This document shows positions 1-5,518 of a DNA stretch of 5,518 nt, one piece after another. The notes below the pieces were generated by a model, which was given only the letters and a program-made list of their open reading frames with translations, searched no databases and had not been told where the DNA came from. The stretch is from positions 1 through 5,518 of the forward strand of contig CAYLZN010000363.1 in the NCBI GenBank assembly GCA_964387935.1, in the 5' to 3' direction. Positions within the stretch are counted from its first letter, which is position 1. Each line of letters opens with the position of its first letter. Position numbers and translations under genes: made by a program. The DNA comes from CAYLZN01 sp964387935. Its GTDB lineage: Bacteria > Acidobacteriota > Vicinamibacteria > Vicinamibacterales > JAFNAJ01.

Positions 1-294
1 CGCTTCCGGCGGCGGCACGGGCGGCGCCGGGCGCTCCGCCGGCTCCGGGGACTCGGCCGCCGGTGGCACGAGAGGCACGAGCGTTGCCGGCGATCCGGCC
101 GACGTCGGCGCACGAAGGGTCGCGACCTCCTGCTGCAGTAGCGCCACCTCGCTCCGCAGCCGGGCCAGTTCCCGTCGCAGGTCTTCCGTGCGGTCCAGGG
201 CCCGCCTCGCACGGCGGCCGGCCGCCACCGGCAGGGCGACCGCCAGCACGACCCACGTCGCGACCAATGAAACGAAGAGCAGGCCGGCCATCAT
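1..294 (-). CDS. Membrane-anchored coiled-coil protein, N-terminal part (DUF2339-like), cut by window edge
   Basis: Only the first 98 codons are present; the frame is open to base 1, so the C-terminal part lies outside the window. The start is the first of two adjacent ATGs (294-292, then 291-289), chosen because GGAGGG lies 9 bases upstream. The translation opens with a hydrophobic helix (about residues 3-25, MMAGLLFVSLVATWVVLAV), followed by an Arg-rich stretch. A charged, leucine-spaced segment that looks like a coiled coil covers about residues 30-61 (DLRRELARLRSEVALLQQEV), and a Pro/Ala/Glu-rich linker covers 62-98. This order of one helix, short coiled coil and Pro-rich linker is what the N-terminus of large multi-pass DUF2339 proteins usually looks like, but the diagnostic membrane part is not visible. 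It lies 40 bases after the preceding gene on the same strand and is probably the third gene of that operon. Any other anchored coiled-coil protein would look similar, so the family name is tentative. Confidence 0.72.
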   Translation of the reverse strand, partial: MMAGLLFVSLVATWVVLAVALPVAAGRRARRALDRTEDLRRELARLRSEVALLQQEVATLRAPTSAGSPATLVPLVPPAAESPEPAERPAPPVPPPEA

Positions 295-334
295 GAGGCG
301 CGACCCTCCGATCCGCCGAAAGCGCTGGCCGCGG

Positions 335-1354
335 TCACGGCACTGCGGCTGTCGGCGGCTCGCCGCGCAGCGCCTCGGCAGCGGGCGACTCTGGCCAGTC
401 CGTGGCGGGCATCGCCACGTAATCGGCGTGCGCCAGCTCGCGCTGGAACAGGCTGATCGACGCCGCGTAGCCCGCAAGCTTCAGGCCGAGGCGCACGAGA
501 ATCCAGGCCTGGCCCACCGCGATCGCGGCCCACGCTGTCGCCCCGCTCGCCGTGACGCCGGGCGCCACGCCGGCGTACGCCGCGGTGCACGCGAGAAACA
601 CGACCACCTGGATCAGGAAGAGCACCACGACCTTGCCCGCGTGCCGCCGGATGAACCGGTACGACGCCGCGAGTGCGCCCAGGGCGCTGCGCCGATCCTC
701 GATCACGATCCGGACCCGGGCGTAGTCGAACCACAGGGTGATCGGCACCAACAGCAGTGCGAACACCGCGTAGAGCCCCACCTGGATGCCGAACGCCACG
801 CGCTCGACCGCGAGATCGCGCGTGAGCCAACCGGAGAGGTCCGTGAACAGCCAGCGGTGCACGGGGCCGAAGAGCACGGCGTAGGCGAGCAGCGCGACCA
901 GGCCGAGGCGCAGGAAGCGGAAGAAATGGGTGCCGCACGCGGCGAAGAACCCGCTGGCCCACGTGGGCCGGTTGCGGGCGAAGCGATCCAGGATCCCGCC
1001 CGACAGGAACGACCAGAGCACGAGCCACGCACCCACGACGATCGACAGCACGGGGCCCGGTCCCCGCGCGTCCAGCACGTCGCTGACGTGCCGCGGCACG
1101 GAGGCCACCCCGAGGACCGACGGGCCGAACGTCGCGGCGAGTCCCGTCGCCTGGTGACGGAACTCCTGCCACCACGTCCAGTCCACGCCGTCGGCGGCTC
1201 CTGCCGCCGCGAGGCTCGCGCCCAGGTGATCCGCGATGAGCCCGCGAAGGACGAAGGCGAGGGGCAGGCCCACGACGAGCGTCGCCCCCCAGACACCCAC
1301 CCACACCGTGGGCGCGCGCAGCACCCGGAGCACGCCGTCGAAATACGCCCTCAT
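335..1354 (-). CDS. Multi-pass integral membrane protein of unknown function
   Basis: This is a 339-residue protein. The reading frame extends much further upstream, but the ATG at 1354-1352 is preferred because it overlaps the stop of the M1 peptidase gene in an ATGA arrangement and yields MRAYFDGVLRVLRAPTVW, a short amphipathic lead into the first membrane helix. About six hydrophobic segments are visible, near residues 16-38, 101-122, 147-165, 187-209, 241-262 and 272-300. A soluble loop (about 40-95) rich in Trp and His sits between the first two, and a charged stretch FDYARVRIVIEDRRSALGAL (209-228) lies on one side of the membrane just before helix five. The tail (about 312-339) is Pro/Ala-rich and polar. 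I see no catalytic motif and do not recognise a named family. The start-stop overlap implies translational coupling with the peptidase, so it may act with that enzyme in the envelope, but this is inference from position only. Confidence 0.85.
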   Translation of the reverse strand: MRAYFDGVLRVLRAPTVWVGVWGATLVVGLPLAFVLRGLIADHLGASLAAAGAADGVDWTWWQEFRHQATGLAATFGPSVLGVASVPRHVSDVLDARGPGPVLSIVVGAWLVLWSFLSGGILDRFARNRPTWASGFFAACGTHFFRFLRLGLVALLAYAVLFGPVHRWLFTDLSGWLTRDLAVERVAFGIQVGLYAVFALLLVPITLWFDYARVRIVIEDRRSALGALAASYRFIRRHAGKVVVLFLIQVVVFLACTAAYAGVAPGVTASGATAWAAIAVGQAWILVRLGLKLAGYAASISLFQRELAHADYVAMPATDWPESPAAEALRGEPPTAAVP

Positions 1355-3395
1355 ACGAAGAACCCGTAGGTGAGCAGCAGGTCCTGCAGCCACACGAGCC
1401 AGCGCAGGGACCACTTGGTGGCCGCCTGCACGCTGCGCGGCTCCAGCGTGCGGCTGTTGTTGGTCGCGTTCACATCGAGCACGAGCACCTGGTCCGGATC
1501 GACGATCGCGGCGCGCGCCTTCGCCGGCTTCACCCAGGTGAAGGCACGCCACCGCTCCTGGCCATCCCATCGCTCGCGCACGGTCTCGCCGTTGTCGAAG
1601 GTGACGAGCAGGTCCACCGGGAAGACCGCCTCGCCTTCGCGACGCACGATCACCGTGGTCTCCCACACGCCTTCGTCCTTGCGATCGCGCACGAACCGCC
1701 GCTCGCCGTCCTGCTCCACGAAGCCCCGGACCTGTGCGGCACGGGACCGGAGGTCGGTCACCGCGTAGTCGAACACGTTCGACCCCCGATGGGCCTGGTC
1801 GAAGAACCACGTCAGATCCTGGCCGCTCGCCTCATTGACGACGGCGAAGAAATCCTCGGGGCGCGGGTGCCTGAACTGGAAGCGTGCGAAGAAGGTGTTC
1901 ATCGCACTCCGCAGGACATCCCAGCCGATCAGGCGCTCCAGGGTGTGCAGCCACAACGCCGTCTTGCTGTAGGTGATGGTGCTGCCCGTGGCCGGGAAGT
2001 ACCGCCACGACGGCGTGGCCTGAGCGTCCGACTCCGCCGCACGCCGATACCCGCCGAGCCCGTTCCCCTCGGTGGCGCGATCCAGGACGATGTCACGGTA
2101 GACCCACGGGACGAACCCGCGGAAGAGCCGCTCGGACAGGTAGTTCGGGGTGAACGCCTCCGCGATCGTCCTCGCCGTGGAGAACGTGTTGAGGCCCTCG
2201 TCCAGCCACGCATAATCGAATTCGTTGTTGCCGACGAGCCCGTACCAGAACTGGTGCCCGGCCTCGTGCACGGTGACGCCCTCCGGTTGCGTCACACCGC
2301 GCGGGGCCCACCAGCGCGTGCCCGCCGTGAAGAGGGTGGGATACTCCATGCCGCCGGCGCCACTTTGCCACGCGGGATCCACCACCGTGACGTGCCCGTA
2401 CGGGTAGGGGCCGAACCACTCCCCGTAGTAGCGCAGCGCGGCCCGGGTCGCCGCGAAGTGCCGATCCGTCTGCGCCAGGTGCTCCGGCTGGATCAGCAGC
2501 CGCATGTCGACGGGCGGCAGGCCCGGATGCTCGAAGCGTGCCCGCTGCTCGATCAGGTCCGGGCTCGTCGTCCACGCGAAGTCGTGCACGTCCTCCTGGA
2601 CGTAGCGGTGGGTCGTGGTGCCGTCCCCGTTGTCGAGGCGTTCCTGTTCGCGACCGGTGGCCCCCACCACCCATCGGCTTGGCACGCGCAGGCGCACGTC
2701 GTACACGCCGTAGTCGGCGAAGAACTCGGTGCCGGCATGGAACTGTCGGGCCTTCCAGCCGTCCGCCTCGAGCACGCCGACCTTGGGGAACCACTGGGCC
2801 AGGAAGAAGAAGTTGCCGATGCGGCCGGTGCGCGCGAACGTGCGCGGCACCCGGGCCTGCCACTCGAGGTCCAGCACGATCGTCTGGCCCGGCTGCACGG
2901 CGTCGGGCAGCGGCACTTCCAGCAGCGTCCGATCGTCGCTGTTCCCGTCGTCCGGGGCGATGAAGCGCAGGCGCGACGTGAGATCGATCGCGGTGCCGCC
3001 GTCCGCGCCCGCCAGTCGGAGTGTTCGCACCTCGGTCCACGCCCAGTCGCGCTCCGGGCGATCGAGCAGCGGGCCGGCCGTGCCCCCGAGAAGGCGTTCG
3101 CGCATCCACGTGGACCGCGAGTTCTTCCAGGCGTTCCAGTAGAGGTGGACGCGCAGGTCGGTTGCCGGGTGTGGTGTGATGTTGCGCCAGGTGATCGTCG
3201 CGCGGCCCGTGATCAGGCCGGGGCCGGGATCGAGCGCGGCCTCGATGGTGTAGTTCGCGTTGCGNNNNNNNNNNGAGGGGAGCGGGCGCCAGGGAGCGCC
3301 GCCGCGCCATCCGCGAGCGGCTGGGCGAGCGCCGATCCGCCGACCGCCAGGGTGAGGGCCGTGCACGCGGCGAGCAGGCCGAAGGAACGCAGCAT
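1351..3395 (-). CDS. Secreted M1-family zinc metallopeptidase (interrupted by assembly gap)
   Basis: This is an exported aminopeptidase-type zinc peptidase. The catalytic HEAGH is at 2268-2254, and the third zinc ligand Glu lies 18 residues further on in WLDEG (codon 2199-2197), giving the HExxH-x18-E signature of M1 (gluzincin) enzymes. GGMEY at 2355-2341 occupies the place of the classical GAMEN substrate-binding motif. The Tyr in ITYSKTALWL (codon 1971-1969) fits the transition-state-stabilising Tyr. The N-terminal domain contains WRN and HLYWNAWKNS, typical of bacterial M1 members. The start at 3395 gives a signal peptide, MLRSFGLLAACTALTLAVGG followed by SALAQ, with likely cleavage after ALA. 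Forty codons precede the N gap and 637 follow it, about 680 residues in all. The two sides are in different frames with exactly 10 Ns, which reflects gap sizing rather than a proven frameshift. The C-terminus (WLVWLQDLLLTYGFFV) is hydrophobic. It is the first gene of a leftward operon. The natural substrate is unknown. Confidence 0.92.
3265..3274. other. Assembly gap (10 N) inside the M1 peptidase gene
   Basis: Ten consecutive Ns lie between the signal-peptide segment and the catalytic body of the peptidase. Upstream of the gap (leftward reading) there are 40 codons plus one base. The first base after the gap is the first position of an Arg codon. For one intact frame, the true gap length must therefore leave remainder 2 when divided by 3 (for example 8 or 11), so the run of 10 is probably a placeholder. 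Confidence 0.97.
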
Positions 3396-3469
3396 GGGAT
3401 CCCCGTTCGACGGCCTATCCTACACTGGACGCTCGTACGGGCGGGTTCTTCGCATAGCATGAGGTTGCC
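3396..3469. promoter_or_regulatory. Divergent intergenic region between peptidase operon and PEGA gene
   Basis: These 74 bases separate the start codons of two divergently read genes, so both promoters are expected here or just inside the genes. On the minus strand a TAGGAT hexamer at 3422-3417 could be a -10 box for the peptidase operon, giving a leader of roughly 15 bases, but I find no convincing -35. On the plus strand TACACT (3421-3426) is a weaker candidate for the PEGA gene. GGGGATCCCC near 3397-3404 is a small palindrome overlapping the peptidase's weak ribosome-binding region. No operator can be assigned. Confidence 0.4.
3461..3464 (+). promoter_or_regulatory. Ribosome binding site of the PEGA-domain gene
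   Basis: GAGG lies five bases before the ATG at 3470 and supports that start; no in-frame start with a better site is seen upstream. Confidence 0.6.
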
Positions 3470-4285
3470 ATGGCGGTCTTCGACGAACACGAGCCACACG
3501 ACCATGAACCGTCTTCCCGCAGGACCGCGCTGATCGCGGGTGCCGGCCTCACGGCGCTGCTTCTGGCCGTTGGCGGCTACTGGATGACCAGACCCGGGCC
3601 CGAACCAGTGGTTCCTGAAACGGCGCCCGCCGCCACGCCAGCGCCCGCCACCCGATCCGAGGTTCCCACGCCACCGGAGGCGACACCCTCACCGGCCGTG
3701 CGGGAACCTCGGGCGCGAACTCGCACCGCGCCGGAGCCGGCGCCGGCCGAGCCGGCGGCCCCGGAACCGACTGCGCCGGTGCGCGAACTGGTGGTGGAAA
3801 CGGACGTCGAGGGGGCCCTGGTCTTCCTCGATCGCAAGTTCCTGGGCAATGCCCCCGTGACCACGACGGACGTGGAACCGGGGACGCACCAGATCAACGT
3901 CTCGGCGGAGGGGCACGAGGGGGTCGCGAAGACGGTGGACGTGGCCGAGGCGGGCCCGACCCGGGTGACGATTCGCCTCAAGGAAGTGCGGCTCAGCGAG
4001 GCCGTCGACGTCGTGCACAAGCACTCGATGGGTTCGTGCCAGGGCCGTCTCACGGCGGATCTCTCGGGATTCCGCTACGCGCCCACGAAGGGCGACGACG
4101 GGTTCTCGGTTCCGCTCAACGCCGTCGAAACTTTCGAGATCGACTACCTGAAGAAGAACCTCCGGCTGAAGCGGAAGGGCGGCAAGACCTGGAATTTCGA
4201 GTCGCCGACGGGCAGCCCGGACCCGCTCTTCGTTTTCCATCGCGACGTCGAGAAGGCCCGGGCGAAGCTCGCCGCCCAGCGGTGA
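3470..4285 (+). CDS. Membrane-anchored PEGA-domain protein with PH-like C-terminal domain
   Basis: This is a 271-residue protein with four clear parts. A short acidic, His-rich cytoplasmic start (1-18) precedes one transmembrane helix (about 19-39, TALIAGAGLTALLLAVGGYW). A Pro/Ala/Glu/Thr-rich linker (about 41-104) follows. Residues 107-170 match the PEGA pattern: VVETDVEGALVFLDRKFLG, then NAPVTTTDVEPGTHQINVSA, ending in a beta strand VTIRL. The last part (about 175-268) holds HKHSMGSCQGRL, GFSVPLNAVETFEIDYLKKN and FVFHRDVEKA. It looks like a small beta-rich PH- or GRAM-like domain; that assignment is from pattern memory and less certain. PEGA domains are thought to bind surface or envelope partners and have no enzymatic role. 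Arg residues directly before the helix (RRTAL) would favour an N-in topology with the PEGA part outside the membrane. It appears to be monocistronic: it diverges from the peptidase operon, and the next gene has its own promoter. The start is supported by GAGG five bases upstream. Confidence 0.88.
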   Translation: MAVFDEHEPHDHEPSSRRTALIAGAGLTALLLAVGGYWMTRPGPEPVVPETAPAATPAPATRSEVPTPPEATPSPAVREPRARTRTAPEPAPAEPAAPEPTAPVRELVVETDVEGALVFLDRKFLGNAPVTTTDVEPGTHQINVSAEGHEGVAKTVDVAEAGPTRVTIRLKEVRLSEAVDVVHKHSMGSCQGRLTADLSGFRYAPTKGDDGFSVPLNAVETFEIDYLKKNLRLKRKGGKTWNFESPTGSPDPLFVFHRDVEKARAKLAAQR

Positions 4286-4289
4286 GGTT

Positions 4290-4366
4290 CGGCGAGCGGT
4301 TGGCGGCGGGCGGCTGGCGGCTTGCGGCTGGCGGCCTGCGGCTTGCGGCGGGCGGCTTGCGGGTGG
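4290..4366 (+). repeat. Tandem heptamer array, 11 units of CGGCTTG/CGGCTGG type
   Basis: Eleven consecutive 7-base units keep perfect register: CGGCGAG, CGGTTGG, CGGCGGG, CGGCTGG, CGGCTTG, CGGCTGG, CGGCCTG, CGGCTTG, CGGCGGG, CGGCTTG, CGGGTGG. Positions 1-3 (CGG) and 7 (G) are invariant, position 4 is C in nine units, and positions 5-6 vary. The array starts four bases after the stop codon of the PEGA gene and stops about 20 bases before the promoter of the next gene. It is non-coding; the apparent Ala-Gly-rich frames through it arise because three heptamers make seven codons. Confidence 0.9.
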
Positions 4367-4375
4367 GAACCGCTG

Positions 4376-4403
4376 AAACCCCCACGCTATAATCCGGGGG
4401 TTT
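4376..4403. repeat. Perfect 8-bp inverted repeat AAACCCCC / GGGGGTTT
   Basis: Arms at 4376-4383 and 4396-4403 are exact reverse complements separated by 12 bases (ACGCTATAATCC). As RNA this is a five G-C plus three A-U stem ending in only three T residues. It could be a weak bidirectional intrinsic terminator for the PEGA gene, or, as DNA, a dyad operator around the promoter in its loop. The sequence alone does not separate these readings. Confidence 0.75.
4388..4393 (+). promoter_or_regulatory. Consensus -10 box (TATAAT) for the oxidoreductase gene
   Basis: An exact TATAAT hexamer stands out in a GC-rich intergenic region, 68 bases before the ATG at 4462. No good -35 hexamer lies 16-18 bases upstream (GGGAAC region). 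TTGCGG at the end of the heptamer array is about 25 bases away, which is too far. Transcription would begin near 4400, inside the right arm of the surrounding inverted repeat, giving a leader of about 60 bases. Confidence 0.6.
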
Positions 4404-4448
4404 GATCGCCGGGTGCGTCGTGGTCTCGACGGCACCTGACCAACCTGC

Positions 4449-4454
4449 AAGGAG
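4449..4454 (+). promoter_or_regulatory. Strong Shine-Dalgarno (AAGGAG) of the oxidoreductase gene
   Basis: AAGGAG sits seven bases before the ATG at 4462. This selects that ATG over in-frame alternative starts such as the TTG at 4402. The site is part of an 11-base dyad, AAGGAGTCCTT (4449-4459). Confidence 0.85.
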
Positions 4455-4461
4455 TCCTTCC

Positions 4462-5463
4462 ATGTCCATTCGTACCCTCCACATCGGCCTCGGTCCCATT
4501 GGCAACGGCGTCGTGAAGCAGTGCGCCACGCGTCCCGGCTTCAAGATCGTCGGGGCGGTCGACATCGATCCCGCAAAGGTCGGCAAGGACCTCGGCGACG
4601 TGGTCGGACTGGGCAGGAAGCTGCGCGTGAAGGTCACCGACGACATCGGCAAGACGATCGCGGCGACCAAGCCGGAGGTCGCCGTGCTGTGCACGAGTTC
4701 GGCGCTGTCGAAGGTCGTGCCGCAGATCGAGGAAGTCCTGAAGAAGAAGATCCCGATCGTGTCCACGACCGAGGAACTGGCCTATCCGGCCGGCAGGAAC
4801 CGGAGGCTCGCGAAGAAGATCGACGAACTGGCGAAGAAGGCGAAGGTGGCCGTGCTCGGCACGGGCGTCAACCCCGGCTTCACGATGGATGCGCTGCCCA
4901 TCACGCTGACGGGCGTGTGCGAGCACGTGCAGACGATCCACATCGACCGCATCCAGGACGCGAGCAGTCGCCGCCTGCCGTTCCAGCAGAAGATCGGCGC
5001 GGGCCTCACGCGCGAGGCGTTCCAGAAGAAGGTGGAGGCGGGCACCGTCCGCCACGTCGGCCTCACCGAGTCCATCTCGATGATTGCCGACGCGTTCGGG
5101 TGGAAGCTGGAGAAGATCACCGACGAGATCCAGCCGAAGATCGCCGACAGGCAGGTCTCGAGCGAGTTCCTCACCGTCGAGCCCGGCCTGGTGTGCGGCA
5201 TCATCCAGGACGGGGTCGGCTACGCCAAGGGCACGCCGGTGATCACCCTCCACATGGAGGCGTACCTCGGCGCGCCGGAATCCTACGACGCGGTGAAGAT
5301 CGACGGGAACCCGCCGCTGCACATGAAGATCATCGGCGGCGTGCACGGCGACGTGGCCACGGTGTCGATCACGGTGAATTCGATCCCGAAGGTGAAGCAG
5401 GCGGCGCCCGGCATGCGGACGATGCGGGACATGGTGATCCCGGGCTGGTGGTCGGGGAGGTAG
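4462..5463 (+). CDS. DapB-like NAD(P)-dependent oxidoreductase, 2,4-diaminopentanoate dehydrogenase family
   Basis: This is a 333-residue protein. The N-terminal half is a Rossmann fold: a first beta strand and the dinucleotide loop GLGPIGNG (9-16), an acidic residue ending the second strand in VGAVDIDP (30-37), and the strand VAVLCTSS (73-80) in the usual DapB position. The second half carries GTGVNPGFTMDALP (133-146), RIQDASSRRLPFQQKIGAGL (163-182), and a C-terminal MRDMVIPGWW (321-330). The NPGFxMD element and the length, longer than the roughly 270 residues of true DapB, point to the 2,4-diaminopentanoate dehydrogenase (Ord) branch and not to 4-hydroxy-tetrahydrodipicolinate reductase of lysine synthesis. 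Characterised Ord enzymes oxidatively deaminate 2,4-diaminopentanoate in anaerobic ornithine breakdown. No other ornithine-pathway gene is next to it, so the substrate here is unknown. The start is set by AAGGAG seven bases upstream. It probably has its own promoter and is flanked by heptamer arrays on both sides. Confidence 0.88.
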   Translation: MSIRTLHIGLGPIGNGVVKQCATRPGFKIVGAVDIDPAKVGKDLGDVVGLGRKLRVKVTDDIGKTIAATKPEVAVLCTSSALSKVVPQIEEVLKKKIPIVSTTEELAYPAGRNRRLAKKIDELAKKAKVAVLGTGVNPGFTMDALPITLTGVCEHVQTIHIDRIQDASSRRLPFQQKIGAGLTREAFQKKVEAGTVRHVGLTESISMIADAFGWKLEKITDEIQPKIADRQVSSEFLTVEPGLVCGIIQDGVGYAKGTPVITLHMEAYLGAPESYDAVKIDGNPPLHMKIIGGVHGDVATVSITVNSIPKVKQAAPGMRTMRDMVIPGWWSGR

Positions 5464-5518
5464 GGGCGTACGGCGTACGGCTTACGGCGTACGGCGGCGT
5501 ACGGACAGAACACGGCGT
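5464..5518 (+). repeat. Second heptamer array, CGGCGTA/CGGCTTA type, reaching toward the window end
   Basis: Immediately after the TAG stop come GGGCGTA, CGGCGTA, CGGCTTA and CGGCGTA in register, then a 3-base CGG insertion, another CGGCGTA (5495-5501) and a degenerate CGGACAG. A partial unit CGGCGT occupies the last six bases, so the array may continue outside the window. The period, the CGG start and the strand match the array before this gene, but the last position is A instead of G. Confidence 0.8.

Noticed and set aside
188..1369. Long plus-strand open frame (393 codons) opposite the membrane-protein gene
   Set aside because: Its translation is dominated by Arg, His, Glu, Ala and Pro without domains, as expected for the antisense frame of a GC-rich gene. 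The minus-strand product here has clear membrane helices and a coupled start.
1355..1810. N-terminal extension of the membrane-protein frame upstream of 1354
   Set aside because: The extension (152 residues) lies inside the peptidase gene in another frame, is Arg/Gly-rich and lacks membrane segments; the ATGA overlap gives a far better start.
1789..3462. Long plus-strand open frame (557 codons) opposite the M1 peptidase
   Set aside because: It is antisense to a gene with intact HExxH-x18-E and GGMEY motifs, crosses the N gap, and has low-complexity Arg/Ala/Pro composition with no recognisable domain.
2093..3505. Second minus-strand frame (470 codons) overlapping the peptidase and the divergent region
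   Set aside because: It is out of frame with the peptidase motifs and is Arg/Pro/Gly-rich. It also runs through the divergent promoter region and into the start of the PEGA gene.
4290..4366. CRISPR array
   Set aside because: The repeat unit is 7 bases with no spacers, so this is a simple tandem repeat.
4036..4392. Plus-strand frame with AAGG-type peptide repeats reading through the first heptamer array
   Set aside because: The peptide repeat is a by-product of the 7-base DNA period; the frame begins inside the PEGA gene out of frame and has no ribosome-binding site.
4387..5346. Minus-strand frame (319 codons) opposite the oxidoreductase gene
   Set aside because: Composition rich in Asp, His, Leu and Arg with no domain pattern; the plus-strand gene has a Rossmann motif, a strong Shine-Dalgarno and a promoter.

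Overview
The window is GC-rich, densely coded bacterial DNA with a 10-N assembly gap at 3265-3274, so it is probably a draft or metagenome-derived contig. It holds five protein-coding genes and no RNA genes, insertion sequences or CRISPR arrays that I can see. The protein families (a secreted M1 metallopeptidase followed by a multi-pass membrane protein, a membrane-anchored PEGA protein with a PH-like tail, a diaminopentanoate-dehydrogenase-like oxidoreductase) and CGG-type heptamer repeats between genes suggest an Acidobacteriota-like soil bacterium. That placement is inference from style; other high-GC phyla are possible.

Layout: from 3395 down to 1, three genes run leftward as a likely operon. 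First is a secreted M1-family zinc metallopeptidase (3395-1351, interrupted by the N gap). Next, overlapping it by 4 bases (ATGA), is a 339-residue multi-pass membrane protein (1354-335). After 40 bases comes the start of a membrane protein with one N-terminal helix, a coiled coil and a Pro-rich stretch, resembling the N-terminus of DUF2339 proteins (294 to the window edge, incomplete). A 74-bp divergent intergenic region (3396-3469) separates this operon from rightward genes. The first rightward gene is a PEGA-domain protein (3470-4285). The second is a DapB-like / 2,4-diaminopentanoate-dehydrogenase-like oxidoreductase (4462-5463).

The most structured non-coding DNA lies around the last gene. 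An 11-unit heptamer array (CGGCTTG/CGGCTGG type) fills 4290-4366 just after the PEGA stop codon. A perfect 8-bp inverted repeat with a consensus TATAAT box in its loop follows (4376-4403), then a strong Shine-Dalgarno. A second, related array (CGGCGTA/CGGCTTA) starts directly after the oxidoreductase stop codon and runs toward the window end.

Functionally, the leftward operon points to cell-envelope work: an exported peptidase co-translated with membrane proteins of unknown role. The two rightward genes look separately expressed and have no obvious metabolic link to the operon. I see no defence system, mobile element or clearly new multi-gene system. The points most worth a second look are the paired heptamer arrays and the promoter embedded in an inverted repeat.
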